This document shows, one piece after another, positions 9,043-18,387 of a stretch of 64,000 bases of DNA. Position 1 is the first letter of the stretch. Each line of letters starts with the position of its first letter. A program made the position numbers and the translations under genes. The notes beneath the pieces are model-generated. The model made no database searches. It was not told the DNA's origin and saw only the letters and a list, made by a program, of their open reading frames with translations. Origin of the DNA: Rariloculus sp963665575 (lineage in GTDB: Bacteria > Pseudomonadota > Gammaproteobacteria > Steroidobacterales > Rariloculaceae); the NCBI GenBank assembly GCA_963665575.2, contig CAXXDW010000003.1, positions 248,001 through 312,000 on the forward strand, read 5' to 3'.

Positions 9043-10239
9043 ATGATTCGCCGAAACTCGATCGATCCCAGTATTTGGCAACCGGTTGACGACGACCGGA
9101 TTCGCCGCTCGCCCCTCCATGCACTGCTCGTCACCGGCATCGGCACGTCGGCGATTTTTGCCATCGCTTCGACCTCGATGGCGCAGCAGGCAGAAGGCCC
9201 GATTCCGGCCGAACAGTCGGCCGCAGCCGTCGCCGATCCCGACTGGAGCGTACCGAGGTTGTCCTGGGGCGATCCGAATCTCGCGGGCACGTTCACGAGC
9301 CGCGACATGGGCGGCATACCGATGAGCCGGCCCGAGCAGTTCGGGACCCGCGAACATCTGACGGCCGAGGAGTTCCAGCAGCGGCTCAGCGGCGGGCCCG
9401 GAGGCCTGACCGCTCAGGGCGACGCACAGGACGACGAAGACCGCCTGCAGCTCAGCGCGCTCGATTCGGCCGAAACGGGCACGCGGACCTTCGGCTACAC
9501 CTCGTACATCGTCGAACCCGCCGATGGCCGGATGCCGGCACTGACCGAAGAAGGAACCGAGCGCCGGGCCGCGCGGCGCACGGGCCAGGCGAACGGCCCT
9601 TTCTACACGACCGAGGATTTCTCGTACTACGACCGCTGCATCAGCCGCGGCGTTTCCGGGTCGATCCTGCCGTCGCTGTACGGCGACGCGGTGCGCATCG
9701 TCCAGACGCCCACCGAGGTCGCGCTCAGCTACGAAATGCTCCACGACACGCGCATCGTCCCGCTCGACAACCGGCCGCCGGCCGACGCGGGCGTGCGCCA
9801 GTACATGGGCTCGTCAGTCGGCTACTGGAACGGCGACACGCTCGTCGTGGAGACCACGAATTTCACCGACGAACTCACCGTCGGACGCATGCCGCACAGC
9901 GAGGACCTGAAACTGACCGAGCGCTTCACGCGCATCGATCCGGAGATGATCGATTATCGCGTAACCGTTGACGATCCGCGCACGTTCGAAGCGCCCTGGA
10001 CATTCAGGCTCACGCTCACGACCCAGCCGAACTACGAAGTGCTCGAATACTCCTGCCACGAAGGCAATTTCTTCGTCGCGAACGCGCTCCGGGGAGAGCA
10101 GGTGTACCAGCAGCGCGTTGCCGAAGCGCGAGCCAGCGGCGACCCGATTCCCGAACGCGCCGCAGCCGTCGGCGGGTTCTCGGAAATCTACGACCCGCCT
10201 TCGGCCGACGAGGCGTTCGACATCAACGCGGGGCAGTAG
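9043..10239 (+). CDS. Secreted protein of unknown function, paralogue of the 8172-8999 product
   Basis: A 398-residue protein with an N-terminal hydrophobic segment (LLVTGIGTSAIFAIASTSMA) that should act as a signal peptide after a long polar start. It then carries WGDPNLAGTFTSRD and the shared C-terminal module: 'SVGYWNGDTLVVETTNF', 'SEDLKLTERFTRID', 'YRVTVDDPRTFEAPW', ending with an EYSCHEGN segment. It is divergent from 8172-8999 with 43 bases between the starts, so the two probably share a regulatory region. GGGAG lies about seven bases before the ATG at 9043. No enzyme motif is recognisable. Confidence 0.7.
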   Translation: MIRRNSIDPSIWQPVDDDRIRRSPLHALLVTGIGTSAIFAIASTSMAQQAEGPIPAEQSAAAVADPDWSVPRLSWGDPNLAGTFTSRDMGGIPMSRPEQFGTREHLTAEEFQQRLSGGPGGLTAQGDAQDDEDRLQLSALDSAETGTRTFGYTSYIVEPADGRMPALTEEGTERRAARRTGQANGPFYTTEDFSYYDRCISRGVSGSILPSLYGDAVRIVQTPTEVALSYEMLHDTRIVPLDNRPPADAGVRQYMGSSVGYWNGDTLVVETTNFTDELTVGRMPHSEDLKLTERFTRIDPEMIDYRVTVDDPRTFEAPWTFRLTLTTQPNYEVLEYSCHEGNFFVANALRGEQVYQQRVAEARASGDPIPERAAAVGGFSEIYDPPSADEAFDINAGQ

Positions 10240-10292
10240 CGACGAACGGCTTCGTCTTCATACGAAACGCCGCAAGGAAGGAGCCCGAGGAT

Positions 10293-10799
10293 ATGACCAG
10301 CAAGCCCAGTCTGTTTCCACGGCCAGGTTCATCGGGGCCGCTTGCCGCCCGCCTTCCTGCGGTTCTCGCGGCCGTGGCGCTCGCCGCGTTAATCGCCTCG
10401 GCATCCGCTCGCGCACAGAGCGTTCAGGAGCAGCTCGTCGGCGTCTACACGCTCGCGCGCTTCGCCGGACACGGCGACGAACCGACCGGGCGGATTTCCT
10501 ACGACGCGGCCGGCCGCATGTGGGCGATGGTGCTGCCGCCGGGACGAAGCCCCTACACGAACGAGTCGACGGCCGAGGAAGTCCGCGATGCGATGCGCGG
10601 GGTGATCACCTACTACGGCAGCTATACGATCGACGAGTCCACCGGGCGCGTCATCCACCACCTCGAAGCCGCCTCGAACCCGGCCTGGATCGGCGACGAC
10701 TTCGTCCGCTGGTTCCGCTTCGATGGCCCGAATCTCGAGATCAGCCTGAATCCCGACTTCGAAAACACACTGCTGTGGGAGCGGCTTCCCGACGAGTGA
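10293..10799 (+). CDS. Secreted lipocalin-like domain protein
   Basis: A 168-residue exported protein with a signal peptide (hydrophobic residues about 19-40, ending in ARAQ). It is followed by a domain reading LVGVYTLARF, GRISYDAAGRMWAMV, YYGSYTIDESTGRVIHHLE and FDGPNLEIS. This is the pattern of the lipocalin-like (Lipocalin_5) family, small beta-barrels usually annotated without known ligand. AAGGAGG lies upstream of the ATG. It follows 9043-10239 by 53 bases on the same strand and may be co-transcribed with it. Confidence 0.7.
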   Translation: MTSKPSLFPRPGSSGPLAARLPAVLAAVALAALIASASARAQSVQEQLVGVYTLARFAGHGDEPTGRISYDAAGRMWAMVLPPGRSPYTNESTAEEVRDAMRGVITYYGSYTIDESTGRVIHHLEAASNPAWIGDDFVRWFRFDGPNLEISLNPDFENTLLWERLPDE

Positions 10800-10862
10800 G
10801 GCGCTGGGAGTCCAGGCGCCTGCGCCGCAGGAATTCACGGCTGCAGAGCCGTTCGCAACTTC

Positions 10863-13490
10863 CTACGGCGCAGGCCCCTGGCGATCGACGGCTTCTATGG
10901 CGCTTGAAGCGACCCAGCCACGCGTGCCGTCGCTCAACGCGACCCGCGTCCAGGCTTCGCGCGACTCGAGGATCCCAAGTTCGGCGCCCGCGGGCAGCGG
11001 GTTGGCGAGCGTCGGCGGCGCGCCGAGGCTGTCGGCGGAACGAAGTACGGTCGCGTCGTTCAGGACGACGGCAGCACGTGCATCGCCGCGGGCAAGCAGG
11101 GCCGAACCCGTCGCAGCGATCCAGACGATCAACAGCGGCACCGCCGCGCGCCGAAACACGCGCGACCGGCGTGCGGACCACGGGGCAAGGAGCAGCACGC
11201 CGAATGCGAACGCGAACGCGCCGATCAGGTGGCGCTCGGCGATCGACAGGCTGTGATGCCAGAAGAACAGGGAATCGAGCGCACCCTGCTCCACGGGCCG
11301 CGGCAACCAGACCGGCGCCCTGTCGCGCAACCAGTCGAGATTGTTGCGCGCGCGTTCGTGAGTCGGTGCAACGTCGAGCGCACGCCGGTAGGCGAGTACC
11401 GCGCGACCGAGGTCCTGGGCACCGAGCGCCGCGTTGCCCCAATCGGTCAGAAGCTCCGGCGCGTCGTTCCTGCGTCCGGCAAGTTCCCCGAACTGCCGCT
11501 CGGCTTCCGAGAACAGGCGCGTGCGGCGCACGCGGTCGTCTTCGGCAAGCGCTGACTGATAGATATCGCGCGCCTGCGCCAGCGAGTCCTCGAGGTCCGT
11601 CAGCGAAGACTGTGCGTACGCAAGGGCGCCGGCAATCGCGAGAAGTCCGATGACGAGTGTCGCGGCAATCTCCGACGGCGCAGAACTTCGATCCTTGTCG
11701 TCGTCGACCCATCTACGGGCAAGGGCGCGGACTTCGTCGGCGAGTTCCGGATCCAGTGGACCGTCTGCCGCGACCGGATCGAACGCCCGCGTCTCCAGGC
11801 GTTCCAGCACCGATCCGGCAGCCACCGCATCCCGGTTCGCAAGGCGCGCAAGCGCCCGCATGGCACTGACGACACGCGGCGCCGCTTCGCGCACGGGTAC
11901 GTCGTAGGCCAGAGTTTCGTCGACCCGGCGCAGGGCGTCGCGAAGCTCGCGCGTGCGGCCGCGGCGGGTGCCGGTCCTGACAACCCACACGCGCCCGGCG
12001 ACGAACAGAAGCGGCAGCGCGTACAGCAGCGCGAGCACGGGAATCATGTCGTCGAGCAACCACGCCTCGCGCAGAGTGCTCCCGCGCGCACTGAGCGACA
12101 TGTCGGCCCCGGTCAGCGACGCGAGCCCGCCAGCGGTTGGTGCTTCTCCGGGTACCGCATCGGCCGCGGACAGCAGGGTCGTCTCGGCCGCGGCGGGCGC
12201 GACCGTCACATCGGTGGCGCCGACGAGACTGCTGCCCGCGACCGACAGGGCGATCGGGCGGCTGCGCGACGTCGCGAACTGCCCGCTCTCAGGGTCGAAG
12301 TAAGAGAACGCGAGGGGCGGTATCTCGCTCGCTTCGGCGCTCTGCACGCGGACCGTGACATCGAAGGTCTTTGTCGTCCCGTCCGCGTCGACGATCCCGA
12401 CCGCCGTGGTGTCGGGCACGGAAAACAGTGCCGGAGGGAGGCCGTCCTCGCCGCTCAGATCGGGCAGGCTCAGTCCCTCGAGCGGGCCGTCGCCCCGGAT
12501 CGCGATGCTGAGATCGACGGGGTCGCCGACCTGAACCACGGTGCGGCTCGCCTGGACATCGATCGAAAATCCGCTGCCTATCGCGTTCTCGAAGCTTGAC
12601 GGGCGACCGTCCAGAGGCAGTGCCCGTACGACCAGGCGACGGCGCTCGCCTTCGGCCCGGAAAAGTTCATAAGCGGGCGTTGCGAATCCGAACCGGTCGC
12701 GCCGCGTGCCCGCCTCGAGCGATGCCGCGACCATGACCGGGTCGAGTTCCAGCGGACCGGGCCGGGTGACCGTGATGCGCGCGGGGAACCGGAACCGGGT
12801 GTACGGGACTCCGGCCTCCACCGCCTCGTCCTGCAGGATCGGCAACTCCACCTGACCCGCGGCCGCCGGGAACGCGAGCGTGCGTTCGCGGCCGGTCGCC
12901 GGCGACTCGATCTGGACGGCTTCGTGGTCGAACAGCGGCACGACGAACTGCTGATCGCCGACGTCGCGGCGCAGCAGCCACTCAATCGCGACCTCGAAGG
13001 TCTCGCCGACCCATATCGGCCGGTCGGGCAGGTCCATGCGCACGATCATGTCGCTCGTCGTTGCAATTTCGCGCGCGGTGAACGATGCGGCCGGACTGCT
13101 GGCGCTGAGCTCGCCCTGGATCACCGTCAGTGGCGGCACCGTGTAGCTGCCCGCCGCCGGCGTTTCGATACGCCAGCGGTAGATGAACGCCACGTCGCGG
13201 GATTCCGAACGCCGCCCATTGACGATCTGGATGCGAGTGGAGACGTTCGGAGTCACGCCGAGGTAGGTCGCCGTGGCGCCCTCGATCGCGAGCTCGGGTG
13301 CGTCCGGTTGAGGTTCTTCGGCGAAGCCCTGCGCAGACAGCGACAGCGTGAACGGCAGTTCGGCATAGATGTCGCGACTCTCGACCTGAAGCTGCAGGGA
13401 CTGAGCCACTCCCGCAGCCGGGCAGCCCAGAGCAGCGAGCATTACCACAAACGCGAGGAACGACCTGTACGGTGTCGGTCGACGCCGCAT
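10863..13490 (-). CDS. batD: BatD-BatE fusion: Oxygen-tolerance-type domain, TPR and SH3-like domain
   Basis: An 875-residue envelope protein. A signal peptide (MRRRPTPYRSFLAF onward, cleavage near VAQS) leads into repeated immunoglobulin-like beta domains typical of BatD (to about residue 430). A membrane segment follows (MIPVLALLYALPLLFVAG). A second membrane helix and TPR units come next (ERQFGELAGRRNDAPELLTDWGNAA, continuing into AVLAYRRAL), then two more hydrophobic helices, and a terminal SH3-like domain ending in GWVASSAIEAV. The tail after the first membrane helix corresponds to BatE, so two usual Bat proteins are joined here. The start is ambiguous: the ATG at 13490 gives a clean signal peptide, while an in-frame TTG at 13571 overlaps the preceding stop. 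It is the last gene of the moxR operon. Confidence 0.75.
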   Translation of the reverse strand: MRRRPTPYRSFLAFVVMLAALGCPAAGVAQSLQLQVESRDIYAELPFTLSLSAQGFAEEPQPDAPELAIEGATATYLGVTPNVSTRIQIVNGRRSESRDVAFIYRWRIETPAAGSYTVPPLTVIQGELSASSPAASFTAREIATTSDMIVRMDLPDRPIWVGETFEVAIEWLLRRDVGDQQFVVPLFDHEAVQIESPATGRERTLAFPAAAGQVELPILQDEAVEAGVPYTRFRFPARITVTRPGPLELDPVMVAASLEAGTRRDRFGFATPAYELFRAEGERRRLVVRALPLDGRPSSFENAIGSGFSIDVQASRTVVQVGDPVDLSIAIRGDGPLEGLSLPDLSGEDGLPPALFSVPDTTAVGIVDADGTTKTFDVTVRVQSAEASEIPPLAFSYFDPESGQFATSRSRPIALSVAGSSLVGATDVTVAPAAAETTLLSAADAVPGEAPTAGGLASLTGADMSLSARGSTLREAWLLDDMIPVLALLYALPLLFVAGRVWVVRTGTRRGRTRELRDALRRVDETLAYDVPVREAAPRVVSAMRALARLANRDAVAAGSVLERLETRAFDPVAADGPLDPELADEVRALARRWVDDDKDRSSAPSEIAATLVIGLLAIAGALAYAQSSLTDLEDSLAQARDIYQSALAEDDRVRRTRLFSEAERQFGELAGRRNDAPELLTDWGNAALGAQDLGRAVLAYRRALDVAPTHERARNNLDWLRDRAPVWLPRPVEQGALDSLFFWHHSLSIAERHLIGAFAFAFGVLLLAPWSARRSRVFRRAAVPLLIVWIAATGSALLARGDARAAVVLNDATVLRSADSLGAPPTLANPLPAGAELGILESREAWTRVALSDGTRGWVASSAIEAVDRQGPAP

Positions 13491-13567
13491 GAACGCTTGT
13501 CGCAAACAAGCTGTTCCGTTGCCGGACAACCCGCTCGGACGGGCCTGGAAGGTCGTGGGAGGAATCT

Positions 13568-16315
13568 TCAAAAGTCTCTCTCCACGGGTTCGCGCTGCGC
13601 CGGCTGCTGCTCGCGATCACGGCGCCGCTCCGCTTCACGGTCGCGGATGGCTTGCAGGCGGCTCAACGCCTGACGCTGGGTCATTTCCTCCTGCTCCTGC
13701 TGGCGCTGCTCCTGCTGGCGCTGCTCCTGCTGTTGCTGTTGCTGCTGCTGCTGATCGCCCTGTTCCTGTTGCTGCTCCGGCGGTTGCAGGAGCCGAATTG
13801 CGTTCTCGATGTGCACCATCGCCTGGAGCTGGTCGCCCAGGATCGGCTCGAGATCCGGTAACGCGGCGGCGCCGGCCGCCCCGGCAGCGTCAGCGAGCCC
13901 GACACCGGCGGACTGCATCGAACCCGTGGCGCCGCGAACCTCCTCGGCCGCAGCGGCGAGCTGCTCGGCGGGCGCCTGGCCGGCCGTTGCGCCCGAGCCC
14001 GCCGTTGCCGATGCACGAGCCGCATCGGCCTGCTCGAAGAGCGCCCGCGTCAGCAGTTCGGCCGTTCCGGTGTGCTCGTTCTGACGCTCCGTCGCGAGCC
14101 CGAGCCCCGCGACAAGCTCGTCGCCGGCCTCCTCGGCTTGCGCCTCGATCCCGAGAGCGGCGGTGCGGTCGTAGGTATCCGCCTGGCCGGCAAGCAACTC
14201 GCGAAGATGCTCGACGATATTGAAGAACAGCCGTCGAAGCGCTTCGATCGATGCCAGGGCTTCGCTCGCCAGTCGCAGCGGTTCGGTCTCGGTAGCAGCA
14301 GCGGCATCGGCGATCGCCGCCTCCAGTTCTGCAAGTGCCTCTGCCGCACCGGCGCGCAACTGTTCGGCAAGTTCGAATCGCTCGATTTCCGCTTGCAGCC
14401 GCTCTTCGTCGACCTCGCCCGGCTGGCCGTTCCGATCGGCCTGACCGCCCGGTTCGTCCTGAGCGGTCTGACCCTCCTGCCCGGCGGGCGACACCGCGTT
14501 CTCGACCGCGGCCCGCTCCTCCTCGAGCAGCCCTTCGAGACGTTCAAGCCGGTCGAGATTGGCGCCCACCGTTTCGCCCACGGCACGAGCCCGCTCATCG
14601 GTGCTGAGCTCTGCCAGCGGTGTCCCTGCCTCACCCGGTGTCAGCAGCGCCACAGCCTGCGTCTGATCCGCGTACGCGAGCTCGATCAGTTCGCGCAAGC
14701 CCGCGAAACGTTCGATCGCGCGGTAGAGCATGCGCAATGCCTCAGACTCGCTGTCGACGGCCGGAGCCAGCGATCCGGTTGCAAGCGCGACCTCGGTGTC
14801 GCGCATCGCAGCGAGCGCGGACTGCAGCAACGGCACTGCTTCGCGAACGGACTCGACCAAGCTGCGCTGTTCGGGGCTCGCGTCGGGCGGTAACTCGACT
14901 GCTTCCGTCTCGGCACCGGCGCCGAAACGCGCGAGGACCTCGCCGGTGCGCGCGGAAACGTCGTCCTGACGCTCGCCGAGGTGCTCAGCGTCGAGCCAGG
15001 CCGGTGGCGCCGCAACGGCCTCCTCATCGGTGTCGAGCCTGAGGTTCCCGCCTTCCAGCAACGCAAGCGCCTGCGTGTGCGTGAGCAGCAGCGTTTGATC
15101 CTGGGCGACGCGCTGCAACACGGTGACCGGATCGAGCAGTTGCTCGCGAGCGCGCTTGAGTTCGGCCAGCGCGCCGTCCGCCCGGCCGTGGGCGCGCTCG
15201 GCCTCCAGCCGCCTGAGCCGCCTGCGTGCATCGCTGAGCGACTGGCGCGCCTGCTGCAGCCAGACGTTCATCGCATCGAGCTGGAACGCGCGAATCCGCT
15301 CCGCTTCGGTGCGTTCGGCCTCGTCCTTCGCATCGATCAACGCCCGCTCCTCCGCGGCAAGATCGCCGATGCTGCCGGCTTCGGCGAGCAAGGTGCGCTC
15401 GAGCGTCGCAAGATCCTCGAACTCGCGCTGAAACCCGACGGGCTCGGCGCCGGCTCCCTCCGATTCGATCGCCGAGAAAAGCCCGCGCACGCTGTCGCGC
15501 AAACCACGCTGGTCATCGATGATCCGGTCGAGGCGCGCCTGAAGCCGATTGCCCTGATTGAGCTGGTCGGCGAGTTGCTGAATCCGGCGCAGCACCACCT
15601 CGAGATTGACTCGGGCGTCCTCGTCAGCCTCCGGGGCGAGCCGGATCGCATCGTTGAACCACGCTGCGCTCGTGCGCAGCGTCTCGATCGCCCGCTCGGC
15701 TTCCCCGGCCTGCTCGGCGTCGGCGCGCGCGGCCAGCACGACACCGAGGTTGAACGCCGCGCGATAACGCAACTCAACATCGGGGCCGGCCTCGTCGCGT
15801 GCGGCGAGAAAACCTTCGACCGCCGCCTCGATCGCACTGCCGCCGAACGCTTCCAGCGCAATGTTGTAACGCGTTCGCGGATCGAGTTCGGGCAGCGCAT
15901 CCGCGGCGTCGGTCCTGTCCGTCCCGGCATCGGCGCCGCCTGGCACGCGCGTAGTGCCCGGAATCGTGGAGTCGTCCTGCTGGTCCTCCGGTACGTTGAA
16001 GCCGGGCGGTTCGACCGGCGGCGGTACGTTCTGCTGGGCCAGCGCGGCGGCCGCCGGCAGGAACAACATCAGGCAGATCGCCGCCGGCCGGCGAATCGCG
16101 CACAGTTTCGCGCACCACGCAACCCAGGCCGGCACCGCAAGCGCAGCGAGTGAAACACCAGCCGCGCGGCTCTTGCCTCGCTCCCACACGCCCGGGAACC
16201 CGATCCGGCCCGGATGATCGCAACGAGCCACACAGCGATCGCGCGCCGTTCCCGCATACCGCAATGCTGCGCGTACCCCAACCCCGAAGAACGACCCGAA
16301 CGCCTCGCCAGTCAC
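13568..16315 (-). CDS. Very large coiled-coil/TPR-like protein of the Bat operon with Gln-rich tail
   Basis: A 915-residue protein in the slot usually held by BatC. After two hydrophobic stretches near residues 70-110 and an Ala-Gln processing-like site come helical, TPR-like repeats (TRYNIALEAFGGSAIEAA), then hundreds of residues of charged alpha-helix rich in Glu, Ala, Arg and Leu. The last 100 residues contain long Gln/Glu runs and end in EPVERDF. The start is GTG at 16315: it overlaps the batB stop as GTGA and has GGAGG six bases upstream, so translation is probably coupled. I know no standard family of this length. It is likely a periplasmic or membrane-anchored scaffold working with the VWA proteins. 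Confidence 0.7.
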   Translation of the reverse strand: MTGEAFGSFFGVGVRAALRYAGTARDRCVARCDHPGRIGFPGVWERGKSRAAGVSLAALAVPAWVAWCAKLCAIRRPAAICLMLFLPAAAALAQQNVPPPVEPPGFNVPEDQQDDSTIPGTTRVPGGADAGTDRTDAADALPELDPRTRYNIALEAFGGSAIEAAVEGFLAARDEAGPDVELRYRAAFNLGVVLAARADAEQAGEAERAIETLRTSAAWFNDAIRLAPEADEDARVNLEVVLRRIQQLADQLNQGNRLQARLDRIIDDQRGLRDSVRGLFSAIESEGAGAEPVGFQREFEDLATLERTLLAEAGSIGDLAAEERALIDAKDEAERTEAERIRAFQLDAMNVWLQQARQSLSDARRRLRRLEAERAHGRADGALAELKRAREQLLDPVTVLQRVAQDQTLLLTHTQALALLEGGNLRLDTDEEAVAAPPAWLDAEHLGERQDDVSARTGEVLARFGAGAETEAVELPPDASPEQRSLVESVREAVPLLQSALAAMRDTEVALATGSLAPAVDSESEALRMLYRAIERFAGLRELIELAYADQTQAVALLTPGEAGTPLAELSTDERARAVGETVGANLDRLERLEGLLEEERAAVENAVSPAGQEGQTAQDEPGGQADRNGQPGEVDEERLQAEIERFELAEQLRAGAAEALAELEAAIADAAAATETEPLRLASEALASIEALRRLFFNIVEHLRELLAGQADTYDRTAALGIEAQAEEAGDELVAGLGLATERQNEHTGTAELLTRALFEQADAARASATAGSGATAGQAPAEQLAAAAEEVRGATGSMQSAGVGLADAAGAAGAAALPDLEPILGDQLQAMVHIENAIRLLQPPEQQQEQGDQQQQQQQQQEQRQQEQRQQEQEEMTQRQALSRLQAIRDREAERRRDREQQPAQREPVERDF
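13688..13780 (-). repeat. Imperfect CAG/GAG trinucleotide tract coding the Gln/Glu-rich tail
   Basis: Plus-strand CTG, CTC and TTG triplets recur almost without break here; on the coding strand they give runs of Gln broken by Glu and Arg, including nine Gln codons in a row and the repeated unit EQRQQ. Such tracts are prone to length change by slippage in steps of three. The tract stays in frame and lies inside the 915-residue Bat-operon protein. Confidence 0.8.
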
Positions 16316-17349
16316 GCTTCGCCTCCACGCACACCGGAACTCGAACCGGCCCACACTGCCGCGACCAGCGACGCAAGTGCCGCCAGCACGAACCATCGAT
16401 AGTGTTCATTGGGGATTCGCTGTGCGACGCGCGCGGCGGTATCCGTCACGAGTGGTTCCACGTAGGTGTCGACGATCGAATCGAGATCGAGCGCCGATGT
16501 CCCGGCCGGGACATAGATGCCCTCACTGCGTAGCGCGATTTCGCGCAACAGTTCCCCGTCGAGCCGCGAAATGACGACGTTGCCGTCCTGGTCGGTCAAC
16601 ACGCTGCGTACCCCGGTGTCGGGATCGGTCAGCGTGATTTCGCTGCCGGCCTCGCTGCCGAAACCGATCGCGACGATGCGGACACCTGCAGCGACCGCCG
16701 CATCGACAGCGTCGAGCGGATAGGAATCGTGATCCTCACCGTCGGTGATGAGCAGCATGAGCCTGGGCGCGCCGCGGTCCGGACCGAAGGCCGCGACGGC
16801 GGCGCGAATCGCGTCGCCGATCCGCGTACCGCCGAGCGAGACGGAATCCGTGTCCACATCGCGCAGTGCGAGCCGGAAAAACCCGTAGTCGGTCGTCAGC
16901 GGACTCCTGACGCTGCCGCGGCCGGCAAACACCACGAGTCCGACCCGGTGGCCCGCGACACGTGACACGAACTCACCGATCTCGGCCCTGGCGCGCGCCA
17001 GCCGGTCGGGCGCCGCATCCTCGGCCAGCATGCTGTTGGAGACGTCGAGTACGACCATGATGTCGGCGACCGCCCGCCGCGTGGACAGCGTCTCCGTTCC
17101 GCCCGGCGTCTGCGGTCTCATGAGGGCGAGAATGCCGAACAGGAGGGTCGCGAGAACGAGGCCGAGCTTGAGCATGCGTCGGGCCAGGGTCTGCCGGCGC
17201 GCGAGCCGCGCCTGCATCGTCGGCGACATGAAGCGGCCGAGACCTTCGCCGCTCCTGAGCTCGAGGTACGCGAGCACGGCCACGAGACCGATCGCGAGCC
17301 ACACGAGGTGGACCCACTGTGGGTCGGCGAAGATCAGGCGCTCGATCAT
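16312..17349 (-). CDS. batB: BatB-like von Willebrand factor A membrane protein
   Basis: A 345-residue inner-membrane protein: N-terminal helix (VHLVWLAIGLVAVLAYL), second helix (LVLATLLFGILALM), then a VWA domain exposed to the periplasm and a C-terminal helix (FVLAALASLVAAVWAG). The metal-ion-dependent adhesion site is intact: DVSNSML (D-x-S-x-S), a threonine in GGTRIGDA and the aspartate in LITDGEDHD. The ATG at 17349 overlaps the batA stop as ATGA. Bat proteins act with the MoxR chaperone-ATPase. Roles in oxygen tolerance, stress or assembly of envelope complexes have been proposed, but the partner is unknown here. Confidence 0.88.
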   Translation of the reverse strand: MIERLIFADPQWVHLVWLAIGLVAVLAYLELRSGEGLGRFMSPTMQARLARRQTLARRMLKLGLVLATLLFGILALMRPQTPGGTETLSTRRAVADIMVVLDVSNSMLAEDAAPDRLARARAEIGEFVSRVAGHRVGLVVFAGRGSVRSPLTTDYGFFRLALRDVDTDSVSLGGTRIGDAIRAAVAAFGPDRGAPRLMLLITDGEDHDSYPLDAVDAAVAAGVRIVAIGFGSEAGSEITLTDPDTGVRSVLTDQDGNVVISRLDGELLREIALRSEGIYVPAGTSALDLDSIVDTYVEPLVTDTAARVAQRIPNEHYRWFVLAALASLVAAVWAGSSSGVRGGEA

Positions 17350-18386
17350 GGCGTCCTCACGAACACAGCGCCGCGCGCGACCCAGCCGAGCGCAGCCAGC
17401 AGCAGTCCCGCAGCGAGCGGAATCGAGAAGAATTCCGCGTACTGCCGCGAGCGTTCCTCCGTGATTCTGGTTCTCTCCAGGCGATCGATCTCCTCGTAGA
17501 CGCGTTCGAGACCCTCGGCGTCCGTCGCGCGGAAGTAGCGCCCCCCGGTACGCTCGGCGATGTCTTCGAGCGTTGCCTCGTCGACTTCGACCGGGACGGC
17601 CCGCAACGCGGTTCTGCCGCTCAGCGGATCGCGCACGCGCACCGGAGCGAGCCCCGTCGTGCCCGCCCCTATCGTATACACCCGAACGCCCTGCGTGCGC
17701 GCAAGTTCGGCGGCCGCCGCCGGCGCTTCGACGCCGGCGTTGTGCACGCCGTCCGTGAGCAACACCGCGATGCGCGATTCGGCCTGCGATTCGCGCAGGC
17801 GCTCGACGGCGAGACCGAGACCATCGCCGAGGGCCGTCCCGTCCTCCGACTGAATCGTGACGATCTCGAGATTGCGCGCGATCGCGACGACGTTTTCGTG
17901 GTCGAGCGTCAACGGGCTCGCGGTATCGGCGTATCCGGCAAAACTGACCAGCCCGACCGCGTCGTTGGGCCTGCCCTGGAGATCTCCGCCGCCGAGCACG
18001 AACGCTTCGAACACGTCCTGGACGGCTTGAAGGCGCGTGCGCTCCCGATCGTCGGTCGAAAGATCGAGCGCCTGCATGGAACCGGAGATGTCCACGACCA
18101 TCATGATGGCGATGCCTTCCCGGTCGATGCGCGTGAAGCGTTCGCCGATGCGCGGCCCCGCAAGTGCTACGGCCAGTGCGGCAACAGCGAGCGCAAGCGA
18201 CGCATCGGGCAACCAGGCCAGCCGCATGCGCCAACTGCCGCCGTGCTCGGGCAACGCCCTTAGCGCCGAGAAGATCACCCTGCCGGGCGCGCGCCGGGCG
18301 AGAAAGAAAACGGGAATAGCCAGCAAAGCCAGCACCAGCAGCAGCGGTTCACGGAACTCGATTGACATGAGCACGTTCATCGCCAT
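17346..18386 (-). CDS. batA: BatA-like von Willebrand factor A membrane protein
   Basis: A 346-residue inner-membrane VWA protein. Two N-terminal helices (LLLVLALLAIPVFFLA and LALAVAALAVALA) are followed by a VWA domain with the metal site DISGSMQ, GTALGDG and LLTDGVHNAG, then a C-terminal helix. It starts one base after the stop of the lipoprotein gene; ATG codons two and six positions later could also serve. The ATGA overlap with batB shows tight coupling. With batB, moxR and DUF58 it forms the standard core of a MoxR-Bat operon. Confidence 0.88.
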   Translation of the reverse strand: MAMNVLMSIEFREPLLLVLALLAIPVFFLARRAPGRVIFSALRALPEHGGSWRMRLAWLPDASLALAVAALAVALAGPRIGERFTRIDREGIAIMMVVDISGSMQALDLSTDDRERTRLQAVQDVFEAFVLGGGDLQGRPNDAVGLVSFAGYADTASPLTLDHENVVAIARNLEIVTIQSEDGTALGDGLGLAVERLRESQAESRIAVLLTDGVHNAGVEAPAAAAELARTQGVRVYTIGAGTTGLAPVRVRDPLSGRTALRAVPVEVDEATLEDIAERTGGRYFRATDAEGLERVYEEIDRLERTRITEERSRQYAEFFSIPLAAGLLLAALGWVARGAVFVRTP

Positions 18387-18387
18387 C

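Noticed and set aside
13652..13861. 69-codon poly-Leu plus-strand open frame
   Set aside because: The mirror of the CAG-rich tail of the Bat-operon protein.
17349..18234. Arg-rich N-terminal extension of BatB
   Set aside because: It is the batA coding region in another frame; the ATG at 17349 overlapping the batA stop is the proper start.
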